A stretch of DNA of 35,707 bases, taken from Thermoflexaceae bacterium. Its GTDB lineage: Bacteria > Bacillota > Clostridia > Lachnospirales > Lachnospiraceae. Under the pieces are notes generated by a model, which was given only the letters and a program-made list of their open reading frames with translations, ran no database searches and was not told where the DNA came from. Location of the stretch: contig JAQXXN010000057.1 of the NCBI GenBank assembly GCA_029226085.1, positions 1 to 35,707 on the forward strand, in the 5' to 3' direction. Both the position numbers and the translations under genes were made by a program. Of the stretch, positions 9,169 through 18,591 are shown piece after piece (position 1 is the stretch's first letter; every line of letters starts with the position of its first letter).

Positions 9169-9825
9169 TTAAAATTCATAATCACCATTCAGATAGGAAA
9201 CACAGCAGTTATGAACCTTCTCATACTCTAAGGTTGTTTCACTTCCGTGACCCGGATAAATCTTTGTATCTTCCGGAAGAACAAAAATCTTATCCCGAAT
9301 GGAGCAAAGCAGTGTCGCTGCATTTCCGGTCGGAAAATCCGTTCTTCCCACTGACTCATTAAAAATGGTGTCACCGCTTATAAGAATCCCTTCCTCTTTA
9401 AGATAATAACAGCAGCTTCCCTTTGTGTGACCCGGAGTATGCAGTACCTTAAAATGCATTCCTGCCATGTCAATTTCCTGCCCGTCCACAAAAGTTTCAT
9501 CCACCTTCAGGGTAAACGGTCCCATGAAGGATGTGGACAGATTCATGGATGAATCCATGGCAAGATCAGCTTCCGCTTCATGGGAATAACATTTGATTCC
9601 GTATTTGTCGCAGATTTCCCGTGCTGCAAGAATATGGTCAAAATGTCCGTGTGTCAGAAATACTGCCTTTGGAATATAGCCTTTTTCCGCAATCCTGTCC
9701 ACGATTGCATTATAATTATCTGCCGGATCAATGATAACCGTTTCCATGGTTTCTCCGTTACACACGAAATAACAATTGGTACTCACCATTCCGAGAACCT
9801 TATAATCTATCTTAACCTTGCCCAT
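9169..9825 (-). CDS. MBL-fold metallohydrolase (glyoxalase II-like)
   Basis: A 218-residue metallo-beta-lactamase fold hydrolase. The dinuclear metal site is visible: THGHFDH (HxHxDH), a later HTPGHTKGS His, an Asp in ISGDTIF, and a C-terminal GHGSET. Length and order match the small hydroxyacylglutathione hydrolase-like proteins that commonly follow relA in Bacillota. The substrate is unknown. I use ATG 9825, which has AAGGGG seven bases upstream, not the TTG at 9849. It lies 35 bases downstream of relA and 12 upstream of hemZ, so it is co-transcribed with both. Confidence 0.92.
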   Translation of the reverse strand: MGKVKIDYKVLGMVSTNCYFVCNGETMETVIIDPADNYNAIVDRIAEKGYIPKAVFLTHGHFDHILAAREICDKYGIKCYSHEAEADLAMDSSMNLSTSFMGPFTLKVDETFVDGQEIDMAGMHFKVLHTPGHTKGSCCYYLKEEGILISGDTIFNESVGRTDFPTGNAATLLCSIRDKIFVLPEDTKIYPGHGSETTLEYEKVHNCCVSYLNGDYEF

Positions 9826-9860
9826 GCCTTTGCCCCTTTCCAATACCAATACTACACCAG

Positions 9861-12155
9861 TTAACCCCTGGTTCTTTCGATATCAAGAACACCTTCCACG
9901 TTGCGGATTTTATCTACCAGTGTCTTTAATTCCTCCGTGGAGCTTACATCAAAGGAAATCAGGATGGTCGCCTTATCCTGCTTATTAATACGACAGTTCA
10001 TGGCAGTAACGCTGATATTTCTCTCCGTAAGTACCTTGGTAATATCCACAATGATGCCGATTCTATTGTTGGCATAAATGCTGATTTCAACCGAATATTT
10101 TTCATCATTTACAATGCTTTCCGCCTGCCATTCCGCATCAATCAGCCGCGTCCGTTCACTTTCCGGAAGATTAATGATATTCACACAGTCCGTCCGGTGT
10201 ATGGAAATACCTCTTCCCCTTGTGACAAATCCCACAATTTCATCACCCGGAACCGGCATGCAGCATCTCGAAAAACGTACTGCAACATCATCCACACCTT
10301 TTACAACAATGCCGCTTGATGACTTCTTCGCCGGTACTTTTGCCGTCCTGTCCGCATTATTGGCGCCATTGTCAATGGATGCCATGATTTCCTGGTCGGT
10401 AATTTCTTTCTTTTTCTTCTTCTCGTACTCTTCACATAACTTATTGACAACCTGGCTTTCTTTTAATCCACCATGTCCCACTGCTGCCACAAGGGAATCC
10501 CAGTCACGGAAACCATACTTTGCCATTGTCTTTTCCATGAATTCCGGCTTTGAAATCTCCGAAAGATTGATATTCTTTCCTTTACAATAAGTTGCAATAA
10601 GGTCGCGTCCCTTTATGATATTATCTTCTTTTAATTCCTGCTTAAACCACTGATTAATCTTATTCCGTGCCTGCGCACTCTTTACAATGGAAAGCCAGTC
10701 ACGGCTTGGCCCTTTGGAATTCTGTGAAGTAATAATCTCAACACGGTCTCCGGTTTTTAACACATAATCAATATTCACAAGCTTTCCGTTGACCCTTGCG
10801 CCGACCATCTTATTTCCGACTGCACTATGAATGCTGTATGCAAAATCAATGGTGGTTGAACCGGCAGGAAGATTTTTCACATCCCCGGAAGGCGTAAAAC
10901 AATAAACCGAATCTGAAAATAAATCCAGGTCGCTCTTAACGGACGACATGAATTCCTTATTGTCAGACATATCCTTCTGCCATTCCAGAATCTGACGAAG
11001 CCACGCCATCTTTGCCTGTTCGTTACTGTCTCCCTTGCCGCCTTCTTTATATTTCCAGTGTGCAGCAATACCGTATTCTGCTATACGGTGCATTTCATGG
11101 GTACGAATCTGTATTTCAAACGGCTGTCCCGTGGAAGAAATCAATGTCGTATGCAGGGACTGATACATGTTCTGCTTTGGCATTGCAATGTAATCCTTGA
11201 ATCTTCCCGGAATCGGCTTATACATCTCATGGATGACACCCAGTGCCGCATAACAGTCCTTAACAGTTTCCACGCGAATTCGCACGGCAAAGATGTCATA
11301 AATCTGATCCAGAGTCTTATTCTGATTAACCATTTTCCGGTAAATGCTGAAGAAATGCTTTACCCTTCCGTCAATCTCGGCTTCGATTCCGGCATTATCA
11401 ATATGCATTTTCACTTCCTTGATAATGCCGTTAATAAAGATTTCTCTCTCCTTCTGGCTTAAACTGATTTTTTCCACCAGTTCATTGTACACATCCGGCA
11501 TGAGATACTTCATGGACAGGTCATCCAGCTCTACCTTGATTTTGGAAATACCGAGACGGCTGGCAATCGGAGAATAGATTTCCAGGGTTTCCCTTGACTT
11601 TTCCTTCTGCTTTTCCGGCTTCTGATACTGCATGGTGCGCATGTTATGCAGACGGTCTGCCAGTTTTACAAGAACGACACGGATATCCTTTGCCATGGCA
11701 AGAAACATCTTACGCAGATTTTCTGCCTGCAGTTCCACCTTATCCGCGGAATAGTTTAACTGTGTCAGCTTGGTAACGCCGTCTACCAGCAGGGCAATCT
11801 CATCTCCGAATTCCCTTGCGACGTCCTCACTGGTCATGACCGTGTCTTCTACCACGTCATGAAGAAGTCCTGCCACAATCGTTTCCTTATCCAGTTCCAG
11901 CTCTGCCAGTATGATGGCAACACAGATTGGATGAATGATATATGGCTCGCCGGACTTACGGAACTGTCCTTCATGAGCCTTTCTTGCTATGTTATATGCC
12001 TTTTCAATCATGGTAAGATCTGTATTTGGCCGATATTTCTTAATACTCTTCATTAATTCGTCATACAGTTCTTCCGGGCTGGTAAAATCCGCCGGAGCCT
12101 TTACCGGGCTTTCCACTTCATCCAATTCTTTATTTAAAATCTGTTCATCTGTCAT
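9861..12155 (-). CDS. relA: Bifunctional (p)ppGpp synthetase/hydrolase Rel
   Basis: A 764-residue long RSH enzyme that makes and degrades the stringent-response alarmone (p)ppGpp. The N-terminal HD hydrolase has H61, H75 and H99-D100 (GLLHDVVEDT), so the hydrolase looks intact. The synthetase domain follows (about 240-360) with GRFKDYIAMPKQNMYQSLHT; its RFKD fits the RXKD form typical of bifunctional Rel. The TGS domain is next (about 410-475), then helical and zinc-finger regions, and a C-terminal ACT domain (about 690-764). ATG 12155 has AGGTG about six to seven bases upstream. It is the first gene of the five-gene operon ending with aspS. Confidence 0.97.
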   Translation of the reverse strand: MTDEQILNKELDEVESPVKAPADFTSPEELYDELMKSIKKYRPNTDLTMIEKAYNIARKAHEGQFRKSGEPYIIHPICVAIILAELELDKETIVAGLLHDVVEDTVMTSEDVAREFGDEIALLVDGVTKLTQLNYSADKVELQAENLRKMFLAMAKDIRVVLVKLADRLHNMRTMQYQKPEKQKEKSRETLEIYSPIASRLGISKIKVELDDLSMKYLMPDVYNELVEKISLSQKEREIFINGIIKEVKMHIDNAGIEAEIDGRVKHFFSIYRKMVNQNKTLDQIYDIFAVRIRVETVKDCYAALGVIHEMYKPIPGRFKDYIAMPKQNMYQSLHTTLISSTGQPFEIQIRTHEMHRIAEYGIAAHWKYKEGGKGDSNEQAKMAWLRQILEWQKDMSDNKEFMSSVKSDLDLFSDSVYCFTPSGDVKNLPAGSTTIDFAYSIHSAVGNKMVGARVNGKLVNIDYVLKTGDRVEIITSQNSKGPSRDWLSIVKSAQARNKINQWFKQELKEDNIIKGRDLIATYCKGKNINLSEISKPEFMEKTMAKYGFRDWDSLVAAVGHGGLKESQVVNKLCEEYEKKKKKEITDQEIMASIDNGANNADRTAKVPAKKSSSGIVVKGVDDVAVRFSRCCMPVPGDEIVGFVTRGRGISIHRTDCVNIINLPESERTRLIDAEWQAESIVNDEKYSVEISIYANNRIGIIVDITKVLTERNISVTAMNCRINKQDKATILISFDVSSTEELKTLVDKIRNVEGVLDIERTRG

Positions 12156-12197
12156 TGCCGCACCTGCTTTCCGTCTTTCACTGATTCATGTATGAAA

Positions 12198-12228
12198 AAA
12201 AGGACTAATAATCCACATTAGTCCTTTT
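12198..12228 (-). terminator. Intrinsic terminator after the beta-propeller gene
   Basis: A perfect 12-bp stem, AAAAGGACTAAT/ATTAGTCCTTTT, with a 7-nt loop is followed on the minus strand by TTTC. It should end the ECF sigma/propeller transcript before relA. Confidence 0.88.
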
Positions 12229-12257
12229 ATTATAAAAGTTATGATGAAAAAATGCAA
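12229..12257 (-). promoter_or_regulatory. Promoter of relA operon
   Basis: TTGCAT (12252-12257), a 17-bp spacer and consensus TATAAT (12229-12234). The expected start point near 12222 falls inside the 5' arm of the terminator stem, so relA RNA lacks part of that arm and escapes it. Confidence 0.75.
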
Positions 12258-12291
12258 GTTTTCTTAACAACTCATATTAATTCCATACTTT

Positions 12292-14295
12292 TTATCGAAT
12301 GGAAAACACCCAGATTCCTTCCTCATTGACAATATACACATAATCCCCAATATAGACACTCCGTGTCCCATAAATGTTACTGTCATTTAAGTCAAAACTT
12401 ACCAGTTCCACAAATCCGGCATTCGTATAAGTGTAAACACGATAGGTGCACGATGCCCCCGTACTATTATAATAATCCTCCGTAACAAAACCGAATAAAT
12501 TCTTCTGCGGATCAATCATTACCATCTTGTAATCATACAGGGCAGGTGAATAAGTGGCATCATTCAGAATCATTTTATCTTCTTCCGTGACATCATACGG
12601 ATCCGTGATATCAAACATGGAAAGCTTAATGTAATCCTGATTCCAGCCATTTTTATTTTCCATCTGCTCAATTCCGATTCCAAGAAGTCTGCCGTCGCCA
12701 TACGCATGCAGATACTCTGAGAATCCCGGTATTTTCAACGCTCCCATGATTTTCGGATTTTGAGGATCAGACAAATCCACAGAATAAAGCGGGTCTGTTT
12801 CACGATAGGTTACAAAATACGCCGTATCCCCCATGTAACGCGCCGAGTAAATACGTTCTCCCTGGGCCAGCCCTTCGATACTTCCTGCCACATTTAAATC
12901 CTTATCCAGCACAAATACATTATTGACACTTCCCCCATTGGACGGATAACTGGTCGTCATCATTCGGAGATATCCGTTATATTCATTTACTGCAAAGGTA
13001 TCCTTTACCACACCTGGAACCTTTCCTTCCGATATGGCACCAATCAGTCCGTTGCCACTGACATAATCAATTTTACGGATATCCGTGACGCGGTTTCCCC
13101 CATTCATTCCGGAATCATAGGATGTACGGTAAAGGTACATGTTCTCATTTCCCATGTAGAATGTTCCGTTAAATCCAAGTACCGCCGCCGAATCGATTTT
13201 TTTCATGTCTTCCGTGATGTCCACACTTGAAATCACCGTATACACAGTACCTTCTGACTCTTCCGGAATATAGATATCTTCCGGTGCAATCAAATTATCA
13301 CAGACAAACGGAATAAATGTTTTCGGATCGGATTTCTTTATGTTATTCACATCACTGTAAACCTCAGTGACAACATAGACAATATCCCCGATTTTTCTCG
13401 TCTCTATGCTTTCCCCCTCCTGTGAAAAAGCACCTACATATTCCGGATTTTTCCTGTCAGTAATATTATACTTTACCAGAGTAACATGATATTTATCATC
13501 CCGGTAAGAACTTCCTGTTGCAAGCAGAGTATCCCCATCTACATAGATTTCGCTAAGACTTCCAAGACCTTCGATATATAGATTGGTTATCTTTTCCGTC
13601 TTTTCACCATCAACGCTGTAAATCGTTACCGTGTGCATATCAGAACTTGCATAGTAAATATACTTTCCATCGGTTTTTATGATATCTGCCTCATCAATAC
13701 CCACTGTCTGAACATTGGTTTTAGAATATCCTGCATCTCCCCCGGCTTCTTCCGGTGCACTTTCCATTGTTCCCATCATTCCCTGTGTCGTTGTCGCCGT
13801 GTCAGAAGCTGCCCATGTTTCTGACGTAATCATTTCATTTTCAAGTACACCATATGCTACATTCTTTTTATTGCTTCCATCAAATAACTTTACAAACCAG
13901 TTTGGTTCCGGCGTCTTATATTTTGCAAACTCCTCATAAACCTCATCATAGCCGGACACATTTCCCGTCTGGGCAATTACAAGACTTTCTTCCTGTTCCA
14001 TGCTTAAAGATTCACTGTTATCCACTCTTGCCATGTCAGAATTTATGGTATTATTCTGTTTTCCCGTTATCCCCTGATAAGCAAATACTGCCACAATCAG
14101 AATCGCCGCTGCAGATACCAGCCCTGCCATTTTTCTGGCGGTAACACCCCTTCTTATTTTCTCAAAGGAAATCACTTTCTTTTTCTTCTTCGAATCACTG
14201 ATTGTATTCATGATATTTTCCGGCAAAAGTTTTTCCGGCACATGAATATCTTTTGTGCTTTCATTCAATTGCTCTATAATCTTCTTCTCATCCAT
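12292..14295 (-). CDS. Membrane-anchored beta-propeller protein, probable anti-sigma partner
   Basis: A 667-residue single-pass protein. A cytoplasmic segment of about 55 residues, including a Lys-rich stretch, is followed by one TM helix (about 56-75, LVSAAAILIVAVFAYQ). A large extracellular region comes next, with repeated blade-like segments of the secreted C-terminal beta-propeller family (PF09826-like). It lies 20 bases downstream of an ECF sigma gene, the usual place of an anti-sigma factor. The inferred role is sigma sequestration by the short N-terminus with the propeller as external sensor; the N-terminus has no recognisable ZAS motif. I use ATG 14295 (GAGGA seven bases upstream), not the TTG at 14301. 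A calcium-binding or polysaccharide-binding role is also possible. Confidence 0.75.
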   Translation of the reverse strand: MDEKKIIEQLNESTKDIHVPEKLLPENIMNTISDSKKKKKVISFEKIRRGVTARKMAGLVSAAAILIVAVFAYQGITGKQNNTINSDMARVDNSESLSMEQEESLVIAQTGNVSGYDEVYEEFAKYKTPEPNWFVKLFDGSNKKNVAYGVLENEMITSETWAASDTATTTQGMMGTMESAPEEAGGDAGYSKTNVQTVGIDEADIIKTDGKYIYYASSDMHTVTIYSVDGEKTEKITNLYIEGLGSLSEIYVDGDTLLATGSSYRDDKYHVTLVKYNITDRKNPEYVGAFSQEGESIETRKIGDIVYVVTEVYSDVNNIKKSDPKTFIPFVCDNLIAPEDIYIPEESEGTVYTVISSVDITEDMKKIDSAAVLGFNGTFYMGNENMYLYRTSYDSGMNGGNRVTDIRKIDYVSGNGLIGAISEGKVPGVVKDTFAVNEYNGYLRMMTTSYPSNGGSVNNVFVLDKDLNVAGSIEGLAQGERIYSARYMGDTAYFVTYRETDPLYSVDLSDPQNPKIMGALKIPGFSEYLHAYGDGRLLGIGIEQMENKNGWNQDYIKLSMFDITDPYDVTEEDKMILNDATYSPALYDYKMVMIDPQKNLFGFVTEDYYNSTGASCTYRVYTYTNAGFVELVSFDLNDSNIYGTRSVYIGDYVYIVNEEGIWVFSIR

Positions 14296-14315
14296 TGCCA
14301 ATTCCTCATTCCTTC

Positions 14316-14813
14316 TTAATCATTCATTTCCCTTGCCATTTTTTCCAGTGTTCTCTTCCGGATACTGCGGATTGTGTTAGCATTCATTTTAAGAATCACA
14401 CCGATTTCCTTGCTGTCGTATCCGCCAAATACCGAGAGTGCCACAACCATGCGTTCTTTTTGTGGAAGTTTTAAAAACATCTGTTTTACCGAAAGGTTCA
14501 GTGCCATGTCAATATTTTCCGCTTCCTCCGGTACTTCCTCATCGGATGCCACGTAATAGTCCCGCATTTTTGCCTTACATTTGTTGGATAAAATCCTAAA
14601 AATCCACGTTCCGAACACATCCGGATTTTTTAATTTGCTTATGCCGGCATAAGCGTCTGCCATCGTTTCGCTTACCGCATCCTCTGCATCATGCACGCCC
14701 CTTAACGTGTATGCGGCATAGCGGTATAACTTCGTGTAATACATCTTGTATAACTCCACAAAAGCATCTTTTTCCCCTGCGATGGCTAATATCACAAGTT
14801 TCCTCTCATCCAT
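14316..14813 (-). CDS. ECF RNA polymerase sigma factor
   Basis: A 165-residue sigma-70 family protein with only regions 2 and 4. Region 2 (about 10-75) contains DAEDAVSETMADAY and the FGTWIFRILSNKCK segment for -10 binding. Region 4 (about 105-160) has the LPQKERMVVALSVFGGYDSKEIG helix-turn-helix. Start ATG 14813 has GGAG seven bases upstream; an in-frame TTG at 14849 is rejected. It is the first gene of a two-gene unit with the beta-propeller protein, so the two are likely co-regulated. I found no clear self-recognised ECF promoter upstream. Confidence 0.93.
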   Translation of the reverse strand: MDERKLVILAIAGEKDAFVELYKMYYTKLYRYAAYTLRGVHDAEDAVSETMADAYAGISKLKNPDVFGTWIFRILSNKCKAKMRDYYVASDEEVPEEAENIDMALNLSVKQMFLKLPQKERMVVALSVFGGYDSKEIGVILKMNANTIRSIRKRTLEKMAREMND

Positions 14814-14824
14814 GTCTTTTCTCC

Positions 14825-14836
14825 AATCGATCGATT
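14825..14836. promoter_or_regulatory. Perfect 12-bp palindrome before the sigma gene
   Basis: AATCGATCGATT directly abuts the GGAG ribosome binding site of the ECF sigma gene. It could be an operator or a small hairpin affecting translation, or chance. Confidence 0.3.
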
Positions 14837-14897
14837 CTTCCGTAAGCAACGGATTTTGCTATATTCTATACTTAGTCTTTTCATATAATATAACAAA

Positions 14898-14947
14898 AAA
14901 TCCATTTTTTAACACCTACATTCTATAAGTGTTAAAAAAATGGATTT
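14898..14947 (-). terminator. Intrinsic terminator of the ABC exporter operon
   Basis: AAATCCATTTTTTAACAC (14898-14915) faces GTGTTAAAAAAATGGATTT (14929-14947), a stem of about 18 bp. On the minus strand it is followed by TTTGTTATATT, about 38 bases past the stop of the second ABC gene. Confidence 0.85.
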
Positions 14948-14984
14948 GTGTTGCAGGAAAATTTAATTTTTCTGTTTTTGTATT

Positions 14985-16814
14985 TTATTCATACTGTGCA
15001 TAGTACATTTTCTTATAAATTCCATCCTGTGCAATCAGTTCGGAATGTGTGCCCTGTTCGGCAATTTTGCCGTCCTGCACCACAAGAATGGCATCTGCAT
15101 TGCGGATGGTGGACAGGCGATGTGCAATGACAAAACAGGTCTTGTCTTTCATTAGATTTCTCATTGCCTGCTGAATCATAATTTCCGTCCTGGTATCCAC
15201 ATTGGAAGTTGCTTCATCCAAAATCAGCATTCTGGTATCCATAAGCATCGCCCGTGCGATGGTAAGAAGTTGTTTCTGTCCCTTAGAAATATTCGTTCCT
15301 TCTTCGGTAAGTATGGTGTCATAACCATCCGGAAGGGATTCAATAAAATCATGTACCCTTGCTGCCTTGGCTGCCGCAATAACTTCCTCCCTTGTGGCAT
15401 TCTCCCTGCCATAAGCTATATTTTCAAAAACCGTACCCGTAAACAGCCAGGTATCCTGTAATACCATGGCATAGGACTGGCGCAGAGAATCTCTTGTTAC
15501 CGTGCGGATTTCGTTATTGTCTACATAAATGGCACCTTCATTGACATCATAAAAACGCATCAATAAATTTATGATGGTGGTCTTTCCGGCACCGGTAGGC
15601 CCTACGATTGCAGTAAGACTGCCCGGCCTGGCATTTAGATTTAAGTCCTTCAGGACAGGTTTTTCCGGCACATATCCAAAGGTTACATCATCAATCCGTA
15701 CATCTCCTGTCACATCCGTAAGTTCTTTGGCTCCAACAATATCCAATGCTTCCCTTGGTTCATCAATAAGGCGGAACACACGCTCTGCTGCCGCAAATGC
15801 TGACTGAAATTCATTCATGATGTTTGCCGCTTCATTAATCGGTCCTGAAAATTTACGGGAATACAGAACGAAGGATGAAATGTTTCCAAGACTGATTCGC
15901 CCTTTGATAAAAAGAATTGCGCCAAATACCGTAATCAGGGAAAGCGACAGATTATTGATGAAATTAACGCTGGGACCTGTCATTGTTCCAAAATAGTCCG
16001 CCTTATAAAATGCACCAACCACCTCTTCATTATGCATATCAAATTTCTGAATCACATTCTTTTCCTGATTATATGCCTTAATGGTCTTATGCCCTGCTAT
16101 CATTTCCTCCACATAGCCATTCATCCGCCCGATGGATGCAGAACGTGCCCGAAAAAGCGGTCTGGTTCTTCCCGTAAGGAATTTTGTAATCACAAATGAA
16201 AGCGGAACCGTAAACACAAATACCAGAATCAGCGGCGGCGAAATGGTAATCATCATGGCAAATGAACCAACCACCGTTATGATACTGGTCAGAATCTGAA
16301 TAATGTCTGTGGAAAGCGATGTATTAACCGTATCTATATCATAAGAAATCTTACTTAATATTTCACCAGTCTGATGGGTATCAAAATACGATACCGGAAG
16401 TTTTCCCAGACTGTCAAAGACATCCTCTCTCATCTTAAAAATGATTTTCTGGCTGATATGTATCATCAGAATGGCAAGCAGATATGCAAATATGGATGAG
16501 AACAGAAAAAATACCGCCATTAGTGCCGCATAATAATAAACTCTGCTAAAATCCACTTTTCCCACACCCGGTTCAATGGCATCAATGGCAAGACCAGAAA
16601 GTTTAGGCCCTACCAATGATAAGAGATTACTTGCAAGTGACATGATAAGCGCCAGAAACAAAAGCCACTTAAAATGCAAAAGATACCCTCCAAGGCGTGC
16701 TATGACACCACGCTTTCCAAGACGTCTTACTGTTACCTCTTCCGGTCCGTTAAAATTATTTTTACCGCGTCCTGCACCCTGCACTTCGCGAAGTGTTGAT
16801 TCAAAGCTTGCCAT
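14985..16814 (-). CDS. ABC exporter half-transporter, subunit with intact Walker B
   Basis: A 609-residue half-transporter: a basic N-terminal extension of about 40 residues, six membrane helices (about 45-345) and an ATPase domain (about 370-609). Walker A is GPTGAGKT (405-412). Walker B ends LILDE with the catalytic E534, and the H-loop His is H565 (IAHRLS). The signature is degenerate, NISKGQ instead of LSGGQ. It pairs with the upstream half-transporter, which has the mirror-image set of changes. The substrate is unknown; the family covers drugs, lipids and peptides. It starts 49 bases after its partner, with AAGGAG before ATG 16814. Confidence 0.93.
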   Translation of the reverse strand: MASFESTLREVQGAGRGKNNFNGPEEVTVRRLGKRGVIARLGGYLLHFKWLLFLALIMSLASNLLSLVGPKLSGLAIDAIEPGVGKVDFSRVYYYAALMAVFFLFSSIFAYLLAILMIHISQKIIFKMREDVFDSLGKLPVSYFDTHQTGEILSKISYDIDTVNTSLSTDIIQILTSIITVVGSFAMMITISPPLILVFVFTVPLSFVITKFLTGRTRPLFRARSASIGRMNGYVEEMIAGHKTIKAYNQEKNVIQKFDMHNEEVVGAFYKADYFGTMTGPSVNFINNLSLSLITVFGAILFIKGRISLGNISSFVLYSRKFSGPINEAANIMNEFQSAFAAAERVFRLIDEPREALDIVGAKELTDVTGDVRIDDVTFGYVPEKPVLKDLNLNARPGSLTAIVGPTGAGKTTIINLLMRFYDVNEGAIYVDNNEIRTVTRDSLRQSYAMVLQDTWLFTGTVFENIAYGRENATREEVIAAAKAARVHDFIESLPDGYDTILTEEGTNISKGQKQLLTIARAMLMDTRMLILDEATSNVDTRTEIMIQQAMRNLMKDKTCFVIAHRLSTIRNADAILVVQDGKIAEQGTHSELIAQDGIYKKMYYAQYE

Positions 16815-16863
16815 GATTATAACTCCTTTTCATAACACCACCAATTTCCCCGTATTAATTACT

Positions 16864-18591
16864 TTACACCGCCAGCTGCGATTCCCCGATCTCCCTGTAA
16901 ATCTCACAGTTCCTCATAAGTTCCTCATGTGTTCCGTATCCCAGAACATTTCCCTGTTCCAGTACAAGAATCTTATCGCAGTTCATGACGGAGCTGATGC
17001 GCTGTGCAATAATAATGGATGTGGTGTCACCGTAATTTTGCGCAATTGCCCTGCGAACAGACGCATCTGTCTTGTAGTCCAGTGCGCTGGAGGAATCATC
17101 CAGAATAAGAATCTGCGGATTATCGGCAAGTGCCCTTGCAATGAGAAGTCTCTGCTTCTGTCCGCCGCTAAGGTTGGCTCCCTTAATGGCGACCGCCGAA
17201 TCATAGCCTTTTTCCATACTCTCAATATGCCCTGCAATACCGGCATGCTCTGTAGCATTCTCAATCTGCTTCTTATCAAGTCCACGTCCCAGATTAATAT
17301 TTTCCAGAACCGTATCTTCAAAGATGGTATCATTCTGAAATGCCACACCAAACATACTGTGAAGTTCATCCTGTGGGAAGCTTCGGATATCCTTTCCATC
17401 AATAAGAATACATCCCTCATTGACATCATAAAAACGCATCAAAAGACTGATAAGCGTTGTCTTTCCCGAACCGGTTGCTCCAATGATTCCAAGACTCTCT
17501 CCTTTTTTTAAAGAAAAACTGACATTATCTAAGTTCTTGTGTCTGCCGTTATAAGAAAATGATACATTGCGAAACTCAACATGATAAGTGTCATTCTCAT
17601 CAAAATCCGGAATCTGTGCATAAAGCCGTGATACCGCTTCCATGTCATCACAGGAATCAATGACCTGCATGATACGTCCGGCAGAAGCAACTGCCTGGGA
17701 CATTTTCACAAAAAGACGGGTAATGGAAAGCATCGCATTTAATATAATTGTAAAATATGTAAGAAATGCCACAATCTTGCCGCTCTCCGTAAGTCCCGCA
17801 TTGACCCGGTACGCACCTACCAGAATGACCAGAACCCATCCCATGTTCAGGATGAAATTCATGACCGGATTGGTAATTCCCATGGTCATTGCCGCACGTT
17901 TTTCACGGCGTACCACCTCTGCATTAATGTCCGAAAAAGTTCTTTTTTCATAATCTGTCTTGGAAAGTGCCTTGATGACCCGGATACCGGTCACATTCTC
18001 ACGAACCTTACGAATCAGAACATCCACGGCTTCCTGCTGCTTTCTGTAAAGAGGAATTCCCTTTTTGGAAACAAGATACACCAAAATTCCCATAAACGGC
18101 AGAATTGCCACCAGAACCAAAGCCAGGGAATAGTCCAGTGTCAGTGTCACCGCAATGCCTCCGATTAAAAGAATCGGTGCGCGCACACCAAGTCTCTGTA
18201 TCATTCCAATGGCATTGTGAACATTATAGGTATCGGAAGTCAGGCGGGAAACCAGCGAACTTTCGGTAAATTCATTGACTTTTTTACAGGACAGGTAAGA
18301 TACCTTTTCAAACAAATCATGACGAATGGTTTTCATGGAAAGTTCTGCTACCTTGGAAGCAAAGCGGTTGGCAAGAATATTTCCGGACACGGCAAAAAAG
18401 GCACATACAATCATGAGAAATCCCCACAAGAACACTTTCCGAATGCTCTGCGTCGGAACTACTTCATCAATCATATATGCCAGAATCCATGGAATGAGAA
18501 GATCCATGATGGTTCCAATGAACTTAATCACGAATCCCCCCGCCATTCGTAGATAATATGGTTTTAAATAATATGTCAGAACCTTTTTCAT
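16864..18591 (-). CDS. ABC exporter half-transporter, subunit with degenerate ATPase site
   Basis: A 575-residue half-transporter with six membrane helices (about 15-310) and an ATPase domain (about 335-575). Walker A is GATGSGKT (371-378) and the signature LSGGQ (474-478) is intact. The catalytic Glu after Walker B is Asp (LILDD, D499), and the H-loop His is Gln (IAQRIS, Q530). These are the substitutions known from asymmetric heterodimeric exporters such as TM287/288. The ATG directly follows the apt stop codon (TAA-ATG), with AAGGA inside the end of apt, so the two are translationally coupled. The pairing with adenine salvage may be only positional. Confidence 0.93.
   Translation of the reverse strand: MKKVLTYYLKPYYLRMAGGFVIKFIGTIMDLLIPWILAYMIDEVVPTQSIRKVFLWGFLMIVCAFFAVSGNILANRFASKVAELSMKTIRHDLFEKVSYLSCKKVNEFTESSLVSRLTSDTYNVHNAIGMIQRLGVRAPILLIGGIAVTLTLDYSLALVLVAILPFMGILVYLVSKKGIPLYRKQQEAVDVLIRKVRENVTGIRVIKALSKTDYEKRTFSDINAEVVRREKRAAMTMGITNPVMNFILNMGWVLVILVGAYRVNAGLTESGKIVAFLTYFTIILNAMLSITRLFVKMSQAVASAGRIMQVIDSCDDMEAVSRLYAQIPDFDENDTYHVEFRNVSFSYNGRHKNLDNVSFSLKKGESLGIIGATGSGKTTLISLLMRFYDVNEGCILIDGKDIRSFPQDELHSMFGVAFQNDTIFEDTVLENINLGRGLDKKQIENATEHAGIAGHIESMEKGYDSAVAIKGANLSGGQKQRLLIARALADNPQILILDDSSSALDYKTDASVRRAIAQNYGDTTSIIIAQRISSVMNCDKILVLEQGNVLGYGTHEELMRNCEIYREIGESQLAV

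Noticed and set aside
12198..12228. Attenuator in the relA leader
   Set aside because: The predicted relA start lies within the stem, so the full hairpin cannot form in relA RNA; an upstream terminator explains it better.
16576..17511. 311-codon plus-strand ORF
   Set aside because: It is antisense to the two ABC genes, has no ribosome binding site and no recognisable protein features.
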